Source: Polytrichum commune (Eukaryota; Streptophyta; Polytrichopsida; Polytrichales; Polytrichaceae). Taken from it: 64,000 nucleotides of DNA. Below are positions 34,801 to 46,850 of the stretch, piece by piece; position 1 is the stretch's first letter, and each line of letters opens with the position of its first letter. The stretch lies in NCBI GenBank assembly GCA_950295325.1, contig OX485807.1:41694440-41758439 (forward strand), in the 5' to 3' direction. Made by a program: the position numbers and the translations under genes. Under the pieces are notes generated by a model. The model saw nothing but the letters and a program-made list of their open reading frames with translations, was not told the DNA's origin and did no database searches.

Positions 34801-37800
34801 ACCATCCACTGAGTTTTTTTTGAATTTTGTTGTACGTCTTGGGAATAGTTCTTGGACCTTTTTATGCTGCACCTTGAGGTTACTTATACAACACCTTGTG
34901 CGATAGGTAGAGACAGTAAAGCAAAGCTCAATACTGACAAACAGAGTACAACAATGGCAATCACTCTCTGAAGCAGAGCATGCCTTTGATGACGTAATTG
35001 TTCTGGCTCATGCAAGATCCCTTTGAGAGAGCTTGAATGATTGAATCTTGCAGTTTTTGAAATTTTTACTATTTTGCAGACATATGACTGCTACTCTGGC
35101 ACTAGGATGGAGGCATCGTCTGACTTCACATCTTTCCAGACTTTATTTTCAAAATTATGGTTTTTATCAAGTGAGGCTCAGGACCAACACCTCTTGCATC
35201 TATTCTTTTTAAAGAGACATATTGGTCACAATATCATGATGCACTTGGTCCAGGCTGTAAACAAATTGTAATTCATGGGAGGCAGTTGAGAGAAACTTCC
35301 TTGGGTAGGTTACTCAATGATAATGATTCCAATGGCAGCTTGATATTTGAAATGGAGCAAATCTTGCGGGCAATGTCAGGAGGGTGGTCATAAACTAGGA
35401 TAAAAAGAGAGGGAATCAAGTCTGTGGTATTATTTTTTTCTCAAAGGCTTATAATTCTTCAAGAATATGTTACACATCTCTCAAGAAGGCTCGCTCTACA
35501 TGGTTTCATAGAGCATGCTTTAGCGTGTGTTCATTCTGTCCACCTGGTTTGCTGCAGGCTGTGCATCTAGCAAAGGGTGCGACAGAGGATGCAGACCAGC
35601 GGATCACTCAAGATGTCACGAAACTAAGTAGTGATATGGCAGGCTTGGTGACGGGGATGGTCAAACCTTTTGTTGATATAGTATGGTAAGTCTTAAAGCA
35701 GGACATGCCTTCAGTACTTTATCGTTGTTCTGATGATTTTAGACAGTCCACAGGCCCCTTAATTTTTGCAAGATCCCGATTCCTTTACCACCTGAGTGTA
35801 GAGTTTGCAACTCAAATTTGGTGTCCTCTTAAAGGGTCAAAAGGGTCAGAGTAGGATTGCACTGTTTAGATTGTGTATATTTATGGAAAGATGAATGTAA
35901 GATTTTAAAAAAAGGATTAGATCCAAAAATAGGAGCAGTTAACAATCAGGATTTGATGTATGTCTTATCATTCAAAAGATACTGATTGGGCTGTGCCTGA
36001 TTGTTAACTGCTCCTTTTTTTGAAGTTTTGAACCCATCACCCAATGTCTTTGTGAGGTGTTCAAATTTGCTATTGACAGAGACACTCTGTTTCCAAATTC
36101 CAGGTTCACATACAGAATGAAGGTGCTGACAGGCATAAAAGGGGTCGGATTTCTTTATGCTTACATGTTCCTGGGCCTTGGGTTTTTGAGAGCCATTTCC
36201 CCAGATTTTGGTGCATTAACAAGCAAAGAACAGCAGCTGGAAGGCTCCTTCAGGTAATTCTGCTGGTACAGGGTCAGGAGAAATTCCTACCCAAGAAGCA
36301 CTTGACTTTTGTTGGGTTGCATTTGATGCCCAGGAGTAGGATCAGGAATCAATCTGAATTGAAACTCTTGTATTGTCTTGTAGTAGATAAGGATGTTTAT
36401 AGTTAAGGGACATAAGACCATATACTCGTGTCAAGTACTTTCAAGAGATGTCTATGAGCAGGTCAAAGATATGTCTATGAAACAGATATAGGGAGTAATA
36501 TTGGCTTTATTGTCAAGGATGGTATATTTGCACCATCTACTTATGGACCTCATCTCTTTGTTATTGCAGATTTATCCACTCAAGACTGAGGACACATGCA
36601 GAGTCTATTGCTTTCTTTGGAGGCGGATCTCGTGAACAAGTGGTAAGCTCTAATCACACTCCCCAAGCTGTTTGTACCGTCATGATTGTGGATGGAACCT
36701 TTTTCTGGATTTCAGGTGCTACTGCACAGCAGGCAATTGCATTGTCCTGTCTTGAGGTGACAAATATTTCAACAATCTGCAAACTGTACAGGTTTATATT
36801 GTGATCTGAGCAACATTATGTCATGCAGGTTGCAGCTGGGAGGTTCAAGACCTTGCTGACGCATTCTCAGAATCTCCTGCAAAAGAGGTGGTTCTTTGGT
36901 GTTGCGGATGACTTCATTACCAAGCAACTGCCACATAATGTAACCTGGGGTTTAAGTTTGATGTATGCCATGGAACATAAGGGCAATCGTGCACTCACTG
37001 CCGTTCAAGGCAAGTTCTACTGATTTTTTCAACTAGTTAGGACTGAAAAAAGTGCATGTTGGTAGACTCTTCAAATGCCAGGATTGCTAATATGGGGATA
37101 AAGTCGGCTATGGATGACGTTCAGCCTCAATAGAGGGACCAGGATGTTAGAGCACATGCTTACAGATAGAAGTAATGAGTCTTTGTCAATGGTGCTCAAC
37201 CTTTCGTGTAATCAGATTTGGCTACATAAACTCTTTGTCTTGCAATCTGCAGTTGGTACTTCGTCAAGTGGGCTAGTTAAGGGATAATTTTAAAGGACAC
37301 ATGAATTTGAAGTGTTCCACTTAGGGGTTTGTGTTGTTGAGCTACTAATGGAAAGGTTTTAAAGGATGGTGAGAAAGTAAACCCTAAGAGGTGCTTCACT
37401 CCTGAATCGCTGAGTAAATCAAACTGCATTTTTATCTGTGTTGGTTTTGAACAGGAGAGCTGGCACATGACCTTCGCTTCTTGGCCTCAGTGGTGTCCCA
37501 GAGCTTCCTTGCTTTTGGTGATATTCTGGAGCTTTATCGCAAATTTTTGGAACTCTCAGGAGGCATCACCCGAGTGTCAGAACTTAATGAATTGCTTATT
37601 GCTGCTCAAAATGGTAAGATTTATAGAGTGCTCAGAGTTGTTCTTACATATGAGTTTCTTTCTAAGCCCTTTTAATCTGGCATTATGTTTATCTCTAGAA
37701 GTCTTGCATGGAAGAAAGCCACCAGTCTTATTTTCATCTTCATGAATTTAACCCTTGTAACCCTTGTATTTAACCCTTTGTGGAATACATTTTTTAAAAT

Positions 37801-40123
37801 AAATAATTTTAGATATAATTTCAAAGGTCTTGCATTGCAGTCATTCTTCTACCTGGGCATATGAGCAGAAAGCATCGATACTTTTGTTGGTTTTTCTCAT
37901 CTACACTGTTCACCGTTTGTAAACATATTTTTATTACAAATAGTTCAAACTAGCAATGGGATCTGTTGACAGTGCTCGATAAACATTTAATCATGTTCTC
38001 AGCAAGTATTCTTGGTCAATTTGCAGGAAAAAGTTTGACCCAGTCAAGGCCCAATCCACTGTTGTTGTCTGAAGGACAGCGATTGCCTTCATCCAACTCA
38101 TTGCAGCCTGAGGTCAACCAGGACATTATCTTTGAGGATGTGGATGTTGTGACTCCTTCACAAAAAATGCTGGCCCGCAAATTGACTTTGAGAGTTCCCT
38201 TTAGCAAGAGCTTACTTGTTACAGGTGACTTCTCTCACCTCTCACCTCTGGTCTCTGTTTTCATCTTCAAATGTTGATTGCTTGTAATTCATTTGAGTCT
38301 CTCCTGCCTAGCAACACAAGCAATATGACTAAAATCCTTCTCTTCTACATCCTCTTAACAGTCGTTTCCTTGTTGGATGTGTCCTGTTCTAACAGGTCCT
38401 AATGGAAGCGGCAAGTCTTCCCTGTTCCGAGTCTTAGGGGGACTTTGGCCAGCAGGGAGTGGGCACATTGCAAAGCCTGGTCAACTTCTTCTGGGCAGTG
38501 ATGCAGCAACCCAGACAAGTAGAGGACTTAGTCGTGACATATTCTACGTTCCTCAACGGCCATACACTGCCCTTGGAACACTGCGGGATCAGATTATCTA
38601 CCCTTTGACATTAGAAGATGCAAAAATGAAATCAACCCTTCAACAAAGTAAGAATAATCTGATGCTGTTGTTCAAGTCCTTTGTGCCCAGTTTCTATGTG
38701 CGAACAGTAGGCATTGAAGTCAGTCACAATGTGGACGTAATAATTTAGCCATCATGAAATGACTATTATATCCAAGTTTATAATACCTGCAAAAACTAGT
38801 AATCTTGATAAGTCACTGTCTTCTATCAACCTTTGATCATGTTGATTCGTTTTTAAGCATAAATTTGTTGTTTCTGACAAATGTGTATTGGAAAAGAATC
38901 CATTGAAATTTTAACAAGGATATTTTCTTTATCAGGTACTGGAGCTGAGATTACAAATGAGTCCTTGTTCAGTGACACGTCATCAGAGTTATCTCTGCAG
39001 ATTCTAGACAGACAGCTTCAATCAATTTTAGAGGATGTCAGGTTGGTGTACCTCCTGGAGCGTCAAGGTGGATGGGATGCCAGTGCCAACTGGGAAGATA
39101 TGCTCTCTCTTGGAGAACAGCAGCGCCTTGGAATGGTATGTTTTATAGGTTACAATATGTTGAAAATTAAACAGGCTCTTGAGGAGGTCAGAAGCACAAT
39201 GTGCAGTTTTGAGTGTTCTGTAATGTTCACTTACAGATGTTGTAAGTTCCTGACATTGCGCATTGTTGATGAACAGGCACGCCTTTTTTTCCATCATCCA
39301 AAGTTTGGTATTCTGGACGAGTGCACCAAGTAAGTTTCTATTACTTTAGATTCTCTCTTGTAGCTCTACATCTACAGAAATTTGTCACTACTGTGAATAA
39401 TACTGTAGCAGTCAGTGTTCCTGGGGTTTTGAGTTCCTTCAACTGTATCAAGGCATCTAAGATATTTGAAGGAAAAGATTTATGATTGGTCAAAACAATG
39501 TACAGTCAGGATCTCTTGGATTTGCAGAACCATAGTTTTGAAATATACATAGTTATCTGATAATCTTTCCATTGTTCTGTGAATGGGTGAATTTGAGTAG
39601 GGTCCATAGTAGAGATATATATATAGAAGCCCGGGAGGTGGAACTGCCGATATCTTCAATCCAGGCAGCGGATTTTTTTAGGAATGTCGGACTCTCCACT
39701 TAGGGTGTGCTGGTCCTTTGAGACTTCCTGTCTGGACTGCAAATGACATGGTGACTTTGTCATATATTTGCAGTGCCACAAGTGTGGATGTGGAGGAAAG
39801 CTTGTACAGAAAAGCTCAAGCTCTTGGCATATCTGTGGTTACAATCTCACAGGTACAATGCACTAATAACATCAACATCAGTGGCAGTTTAGTTGTCTAA
39901 TGTTGTTTCCGGAAATCATGTTCACTTTGGTATATTGTTTCCCAGGTTCTATTGCTAACTTATGTGGCACATGTTCAATATATATGTCCTTTTAACTAAT
40001 CAACACCTGACCTTGTAAATGCAGCGACCTGCATTGATTCCATACCATGCGATGGAGTTGAGAATGATCGATGGAGAGGGTAGCTGGGAGCTTCGATCAA
40101 TTCGGGGGGTGCAATCCAATTAG
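28804..40123 (+). CDS. PXA1: Peroxisomal full-size ABC transporter, ABCD family (PXA1/CTS/COMATOSE), 26 exons
   Basis: It imports fatty acyl-CoAs and precursors of jasmonate and auxin into peroxisomes for beta-oxidation. Spliced CDS is 4,140 nt, 1,379 aa (Arabidopsis about 1,337). Exons: 28804-28859, 28976-29252, 29350-29574, 29785-29982, 30282-30469, 30714-30980, 31278-31416, 31830-31908, 32154-32392, 32548-32852, 33142-33268, 33657-33824, 34148-34247, 34679-34787, 35080-35170, 35558-35685, 36104-36253, 36570-36642, 36829-37009, 37455-37613, 38027-38224, 38396-38647, 38936-39135, 39277-39329, 39774-39852, 40025-40123. All phases join. It is two fused half-transporters. Half 1: EQQLEGEYR (about 276), Walker [10 protein letters not shown] (477-485), signature LSLGEQQ (578-584), Walker B FAILDE (598-603), H-loop SHRP (632). 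Half 2: EQQLEGSFR (about 941), GPNGSGKSS (1153), [10 protein letters not shown] (1293), FGILDE (1313); the H-loop His is Gln (ISQRP). Start ATG has a GCCATGG context. The intron after 37009 has a GC donor. Confidence 0.95.
35932..36014. repeat. Perfect 19-bp inverted repeat in a PXA1 intron
   Basis: GGAGCAGTTAACAATCAGG at 35932-35950 is the exact complement of 35996-36014, with a 45-nt loop, in the intron between exons 16 and 17. It could be a small foldback element or an intronic hairpin. Function unknown. Confidence 0.8.
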
Positions 40124-41224
40124 TGCATAGTTATCCAACTCTTACTAGTTTTTGTTCCAGGAGAAACCTCACAACTTCTACACAGGCATCCGATCAAAAA
40201 GATTCTCCCTAACATTGCAATCTCTTGATTCTTCACCCCTTCTCTTGCCTTGCTCCTGAACCAGAGAAGGTGGTCATCTTCTGGGGGCAATACCTATCCC
40301 TCCTATTGGCTGAGTGTGCTAAACGCCACTTCATTTAGCATCTCAGCAGGTAGTTCATATTGAAGCTGTAAATTTGTTCATTCTCACTGTACATTTGTTA
40401 TTGTTTTTCACAGGTTACACATTTTTTACTAAACAACTACAACAGTATTAACTGCAGCGACCATGAGCCCACAGGATAACTACACATCTGATTTCTTAGG
40501 TACGAGCACGGGGGGTTTAAATGCTTGTTGGAAGTGGCATAGAATGTTGCTAATCAATATGCATGTTGCTCAGTGGAACAAGTAGCCATGTATAATGCCC
40601 ACAATATTCATAATTCTAAATGGGGATCCATTAGTTTATTTCATTTATAGCCCTCTCCTCCGCAGAAGTGGGTTTAATTTTGGAGTCTTGGTACATTGAA
40701 ATGGTATTGGAAGCTTTCCACTTGATGAAATTACGTAGGTGGAACCTTCCTTTCCAGGGTGTAGGGTGAAATTTCTTCGAATTTTCGGATGACATAAGTA
40801 CATATATATGAGATTTGAATTTTCAATTTGCATGCCAATTTGAAGCAGGGGTCAAAGCTATTGACTGGATAATGGGTATATTTCATATTGAGCATGAATG
40901 CTGTCTTTGGAGGATGTTCAGTTCCGGGTGTTGCTTGAGATTGTCGTATTTTACACCAGTTCTATTCATGGTGGCATACTCTTATTGCTTGAAGCTTGCC
41001 CAAAGTTTAATAAGACCACTCATGGAACATTCTAAATAAGTAAATATGATAGTCACGTTCCAATGGCAAAGACAAATCGCATGATGGAGGTGGAGGTTGA
41101 AGAGGGGCCAGAGAGCATTTAACGTGAGGGCTTGGCAAAGCAGTTTTAGGGTTTAGAGATACTACCTGTATGTTGACAAGGTTGGTCAGTGTCTTAGGAG
41201 TTAAAGATGATGTGACAGCGTTTG
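40124..41224. other. 3' flank of the PXA1-like gene
   Basis: Probably 3' UTR followed by intergenic DNA. No gene is recognised and no clear polyadenylation signal can be singled out. Confidence 0.35.
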
Positions 41225-42305
41225 AATACCGTAAGTTGATAGTAGGTTGGGCACAAATTTGCCCAATAATAAATTGGTTTTGGAAAAAAAAGGCTTGGGC
41301 AGTTGTATAAATGTTTATGGAAAACTAGGCAAATATTTGTCTTTATTTATGAATTTATTTATTTATTTACTCATTTAGGCATATAACATATCTTACATAC
41401 AATTACATGTAGTGTGACTTATTCTTCTTTCATTCGTGGTTGATGAGCATGCGATGTTAACCTTTAGGGTTTTGGTTAAGTCGTCGTAGTGTGCTAATTG
41501 GGGTTGTGAACATTGTACAATAATCTCCCGCTCAAGTACGCACTTTGAACCGGAGACGTTTGTGCGCACTTAGTTGGTACATGTGTACTTTGTAGATTTC
41601 GATCGAATCAAAAGAAATGAGCGGCTTGTCAAATATCGATTATGTGTTGTTATGTTGGAGGATGTTGAAGAAGTTATGGAAACGATGCGAATTGAAGAAC
41701 CACCTATCGATGACGAAATTTAGCCTATCGAGACATTTGTTGAATATGAAAGTGCTATTGACTTCAAAGGTTTTGAAGCTCTACACATCATTGTCCTCGA
41801 CATCGACAACCAATTGCTTTGCTTTGATGTTCAAACGGAGGTTGGATAGATGTATGATGAACTGTGATGATTGTTTGAGGTGTGTCAGCGAAATGTAAAC
41901 AAAGTGACATTGAATGTCAAGTGTAAAAGATTCATGCATTAGTGGCAAATGACTCTACATGACATGTTCAAACAATAAAGTACGAACCTTGAGTTCTGTC
42001 CAAAAAATTGTGCACTTAACTGGGATGCATACTTAACCGGGTGCGTACTTAAGCGGGAGATTATTGTATTTTGTTGTTTTGTGCTCATGTTTGAAAGAGG
42101 TTGCTTGGGAATTTGCAAGCATGGCTAAGAGGCATAAGCACAACAATCATATGTTCCATCTCATTTTGCATTCTTGAATTTGAGAGGTTCACTACGCAAC
42201 GTGTGAATGCCAAAGTGATGCATGTGACAGGTGTGTTGTCAATGCATGTGAGTTGTTGACTTTGGATTGAGTTGTTCTAGCACACCAAATTTCCTAATAT
42301 TTGGA
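41225..42305. repeat. Dispersed repeat copy interrupted by a TA-flanked MITE
   Basis: The left part (GATAGTAGGTTGGGCA, AAAAAAAGGCTTGGGCAG, AGGCAAAT, GGCATATAACATATC) and the right part (TTCTTGAATTTGAGAGGT, GTGAGTTGTTGACTTTGG, CACACCAAATTTCCTAA) appear in the same order at 43200-43550, where they lie much closer together. Extra sequence in this copy includes the element at 41518-42066. Confidence 0.6.
41518..42066. mobile_element. 549-bp TA-flanked MITE with 26-bp inverted ends (Tc1/mariner type)
   Basis: The left end CAATAATCTCCCGCTCAAGT and the right end, complement CAATAATCTCCCGCTTAAGT, pair over about 26 bp with one mismatch and are flanked by TA at 41516-41517 and 42067-42068. An inner copy of GTGCGCACTTA follows each end. 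The interior has a frame rich in Asp and Glu (about 41655-41850, with stops) that might be a decayed transposase tail. It is probably a deletion derivative of a Tigger-like element distinct from the one at 19.2 kb. Confidence 0.8.
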
Positions 42306-43189
42306 TATTTATTTAGATTATTTGACCCAATAATTTTCAAAAAATATGCTTGATTATTTTTCATTCTTTTTTGTCCAACCTGCTATCAACCTATGGTAGT
42401 ATACCAACCATGTTACAATATAGATTAAAATGAAAATGAGATAAAAATTGCCAAGCCCAACAAACTGTGCAGAAGGCTCTTGGATGTGTGAACATGGGTC
42501 CCTCTTGCATAGACTGAAGATTATGGCAAAGGTCATAGTTGTTAGCTTGAGTTAGCTGAAGAAAAGTTCATAACAATTTCATGCATTGATAAAAAAAGAA
42601 AATCACCTGAAACTTAAAAAAGATACATTCAATGTGGATTTTGCATAGGATGGTAAGACATTGACAATTAAGTCATGCAAAGAAGTCATATACATTGCAA
42701 GATTTTGTCATTGTAAAAAACTTTTGTACAATTGTTAGAATATGTCAACATCTACTGCGATGCCAACCAAAAAATTAAGGGAACAATGTGGGAGTGACAT
42801 GAACAACAAAGACTATCAATTGGTCCCACTTGTAGCAACTAAGTCATCATATGAAGGTCAAATGGGTTAGTGAAATTTCACACGAAATTGAGCTCAATGA
42901 TGTTGAGCTTTTGGTTGAATCGGTAGGCAATGGTGATGAAGATTCAAGTGAAGACGTCTATGAAGCGATTGATGATTAACTTCCTCATTGGCCTCTTCAA
43001 AACCATGGGGAAGTGCTCCATCGATTCCTTGGACATTAGCTTGGTTCGCAAGGAGGGCAAACAAGGAGGTTTGGTTGGCAAGCATGTCTTGGACCTGTAG
43101 TCCGCCCTCGATATGTGTTGTCCCGATAAGTGTTAGAATCATGTATGTGTTGAAGAAAAATTATGCTTTCCAAACAAAATCCAGAAACT
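42306..43189. other. Intergenic DNA, possible decayed reading frame
   Basis: A plus-strand acidic stretch near 42865-42978 (ending ..SSEDVYEAIDD then stop) looks coding-like but has no start or domain. Nothing else is recognised. Confidence 0.25.
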
Positions 43190-43560
43190 ATTATTGTAGG
43201 TCGATAGTAGGTAGGATGGGCAAAAATTGTCCAATAATTTATTTATTTCAGGAAAAAAAGGCTTAGGTAGTTTGTTAGAACGTTTATGAGATTTTAGGCA
43301 AATGCATACATTTATAGGTGCATGACATATCCTATCTTGACTTACTCCACATTTCTCTAGCATATTTCACTTTTCTCAAGTTTTTAGGATTCTTGATTTT
43401 GAGATGTGCAGTTTGTAACGTATAAATGCTAGCTTCACTTTGTGTGAATGTCAAAGCGAATGTGCATGATTGGTACAATAATGTTGTCGCTACATGTGAG
43501 TTATTGACTTTGGCTTCATTCCAAAACACACCAAATTTCCTAACATGTTCACATTGCATT
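43190..43560. repeat. Dispersed repeat, uninterrupted copy of 41225-42305
   Basis: It shares the ordered blocks listed for the 41-kb copy and lacks the 549-bp MITE and adjoining sequence. It serves as an internal comparison for the insertion. Non-coding. Confidence 0.6.
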
Positions 43561-44636
43561 TGTGACATGTATAGAAGTGATGTTTGTAGTCTAACTTATT
43601 TTTATTGACATTTTCAATAATAGAGTTTGAGTTTATTCTTTTCAAAATTTTGCAACAACGAAGAGCTTGCCTAAGATTCATTCAAGGACCAGTTGGATCC
43701 AAATGTTTAAAATACACAGTCCAACTAGATTCAAACATTGCCATGAACACAAATCTAGACTCACATGATTGGCAATTCTTGCTCTATTTTCAATATATTG
43801 GCATTTGTTTAATTGAGCCTTTTAGTTGTGGCTTGAGTGGTGTGTTGGAAGCTCTTAGTCAGTATATCTTGCGCAGAATGCCACAACCCCCTTTTAAAGA
43901 GATTGCTAAAGGATTGATTCCTACCAAGATGCATCTTAACGCATGCCTTTTGTGTGAACTGAAAGGCAAGAAATTGAGATGACTATCACATTGTCCAATT
44001 TAAGTACCAAAATGACTCGATGTGTGTAAGCATTCTGCCTCATTTGGTGCGTTCAAAGCACACAATGTTGGGTTCTACATTTCATCGCAACAAGCAACCA
44101 TAATTACTACAATATCAATTTGATATGGTGTGCAATGCAAGAATTATCCTACATTCAAAGCTAACAAATTAGAGTACTTGCTCTCCCTCATAAATCAAAC
44201 TGCAGTTGGCCATTGATGTTTGTTGGCTTCGACAATTTTGTCAATGCTTACAAGTTGCCAAAATATTAACCTTCATCCAAGGTCAGTGCTTAGGTCATAG
44301 GTTTTAAGTTTTTATCATAGCCACATCCTTTGCCACTTTGGCTTGGGGATAGTTAGTTTATGACAATGTGATAACAAACCAAGTAAACCAAGGTTTTCAT
44401 ATTGGACATAGAACTAGGTGGGGAGGGGCTTGAAGGACCTTTAGAACATGAGGGTCCTAGGGTGGGTTTACATTAACTCCGCTTCATGCTTTCATGCCTT
44501 GGACCTTGATCCTAGTCTCACCCTAGTATAATCTCCTTGGGTCCAAAATTCTACTCTCGCCCATTAAGAATGTTCAATTTTTTGAGTTTTTTTGATTTTG
44601 GATCCTAGTGGATACCCACCTTTTTTTCATCCATCT
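43561..44636. other. Intergenic DNA without a recognised gene
   Basis: The 125-codon plus-strand frame at 43605-43982 has no known domain. Nothing else can be supported. Confidence 0.3.
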
Positions 44637-44945
44637 ATTTTGGACGGTCTGCCTAATTAAAAGAAGGAGGAGGATGAGTGAATATCATCCCAAGATAGTC
44701 AACGGAAAGATGGCAACGTGAGTGTCCACAAACTTGCAAGCAATGAAGACCACTATTGCCATAGCCAAAAGCTCATTTGCAAACACCAAGTTTTCAAGCA
44801 CCTTCCAAACATAACATTACGGGAGGTTCATAACAATTTTGCAATTGACCAAAAACAAGACAAATTACGAGACATGACATGCACAAAAATCAGATCCAAA
44901 AGGCCCAATGGTAAGGTGAGGAGGTTGCACTCTTTGAGATTGGCC
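44637..44945 (+). repeat. CpG-depleted duplicate of the CENP-O upstream segment
   Basis: It aligns in order and orientation with 46405-46705, from TTTTGGACGGTCTGCC to GGTAAGGTGAGGAGG. By eye the copy here has about 5 CpG and the other about 27. Most differences are CG to TG or CA, as expected from deamination of methylated cytosine. Non-coding. Confidence 0.8.
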
Positions 44946-45258
44946 ACACTAGTGATAAGCCAATGGTAACACAATGTTTATAAATAAATAACAAACATAC
45001 AACATGTACACAACTAATGTTAACGTTACCCTCAAAACCTATGTGGCATATGATAAGTCACTTGATATGAAGCAAAGTGGTAAGATATGACTTAGTGCTA
45101 AGTTATCATTAACTCGTATTCTTAAGTCTCAAGATTTAGCTTAGAATGAGGTGGTATTTTACATGTCTATAGAAACACCAATTAAAACAATGTTAATTTT
45201 ACCAAGGTGTGGACGTAGAATATTATTATAATAATGGCTTGGGTGTTGGCATTGGTAA

Positions 45259-45436
45259 CATAACATTAGTAAGCAGTGTGCGTTCATTCATGTGGGCCTT
45301 GAGAGTATAACCATGGGATGCCCCAACCTAGTGCAAAGTCAAACTCCATTTGAGTCTCCTTGCACTAGGTTGGGGCATCCCATGGCTATATTCTCAAGCC
45401 CACATGAACGAACTCACATTGTTCAATAATGTTATG
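45259..45436. mobile_element. Foldback element with about 80-bp arms
   Basis: The left arm starts CATAACATTAGTAAGCAGTG and the right arm, read on the minus strand, starts CATAACATTATTGAACAATG. The arms meet around a loop of about 14 nt (near 45344-45357) and include a nearly perfect CCATGGGATGCCCCAACCTA block. Transcripts would form a long hairpin. It is likely a foldback MITE and could feed small RNA production. Confidence 0.8.
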
Positions 45437-45870
45437 AAAGTTAAAGTATCATTTGGAATTGGTGTTTGGACGTAACATTATGGGCAGTTAACACTTAGGA
45501 CATGTGGGTATTATTTGGTACATTTTTCAAGTTCTCCAACTTCTACCAATTAGATTTACACACAAAAATCTTGTGTTGCATTAGTAGATCTATGATGAAA
45601 CATATTCAAAAACAAGATTGGACCCACACCAATCAAATCTAGGGCTCTGATTAAGAAAACGAGACACTTAACCCTTATCTTCCATAGAGGCCATTTTTCG
45701 GCTTATGAACGACTCTTAATACAAATTCATCCAAAAGGAGGTGCTAAGAGGTCACAATAGGCATCATTGTGTTCCTCATGTAAGGTTCTTGGCAATGGCA
45801 TTGATCCCATTCCAATATGAAAAGATGGTTGTTGACACTAAATTTCTAGAGTCAAGAATGAACTAAGTTT

Positions 45871-45974
45871 CATAACATTATTCAGATCCATAACAATGGT
45901 CTGTGGGACTAAAAATATTCCACAGAATATTGTTAGTCCCACCGAACATTGTTATGAATATGAATAAGGTTATG
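45871..45974. mobile_element. Second foldback element, about 50-bp arms
   Basis: CATAACATTATTCAGATCCA..GTGGGACTAAAAATATTC pairs with 45926-45974 around a 5-nt loop. Its CATAACATTATT end resembles the ends of the foldback at 45259-45436, so the two may be one family. Confidence 0.75.
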
Positions 45975-46404
45975 TTTCCCTTTGTTGATACATTACTATA
46001 TACAATAACTTCATATTGTATTGATTGAAAATTTCCAAGTTACCTCAAAGTGTATACCGAATCTTAATTTGATCTTGAAAGTTTGGCCTCAAAATTTTTC
46101 TTGCAAATATTTCTCACAATTTTTTGAAGTTTAATGATCAATTATAAACAATTTATGAAAGTTATTGATATTCCCACAATATTAATGTGATCTTAAAATC
46201 ATCAACAAAAAAATTTCTTTTAGGTACAACAAAAAAAATTGAGCTCTAGAAGGCTTGAACTTTAGATGATCTAATGAAACCACAACACTCCCGGAAGTTA
46301 GGGGTTGAGACCCTCTCCTCCTCAAAGTGTTCGTTGCTACCGAGGAAGGCAGGCGAGGAAGTATTTATGAGGGTAGGGCAGGGGAGTCTTATGGTTTTCA
46401 TCCA

Positions 46405-46705
46405 TTTTGGACGGTCTGCCCGAAAAGAAGAAGGAAGACGGATGATATACGGAGACGGATGAGATACTATCATCCAAGATCGTTAACGGAAAGACGGTAA
46501 CCCGAGTGCGTGCAAACTTGCAAAGCAAGGAAGGCCGTCGTCGCCATAGCCAAAATCTCATCCGCCGAACACCTTCCGAACATAACACCGCCGGAGGGTC
46601 GTAACGGTTTCGCAATCGGCAGAAAACAAGAGGGAAAACGAGACGGACAGGATCTGCACAGAAATCGGTTTCGAGAGGCCCCAACCGTAAAGTGAGGAGG
46701 AGGTG
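46405..46705 (+). repeat. CpG-rich duplicate immediately upstream of CENP-O
   Basis: This is the CpG-rich partner of 44637-44945 and ends about 145 bp before the CENP-O start codon. It is flanked by direct repeats containing GTTCGTTGCT and GAAGGCAGG (46329-46390 and 46740-46806). The position suggests it is part of the CENP-O promoter or 5' UTR and is kept unmethylated; that is inference. Confidence 0.7.
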
Positions 46706-46850
46706 GGCAGTCTTGGTGGAATGGATCTCCGCTATGGAGAGTTCGTTGCTGACAAGGAAGGCAGGTGAGGAACCTGGTGGAATAGTTTATTTAGAGTAGA
46801 GGAAGGGAGGGAAGTGGAAAGAGGGAGGAGGAAAGTGAGTTGCGCTGAAG

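Noticed and set aside
43605-43982. 125-codon plus-strand frame as a gene
   Set aside because: No domain, surrounded by dispersed repeats, and no splice or start support.
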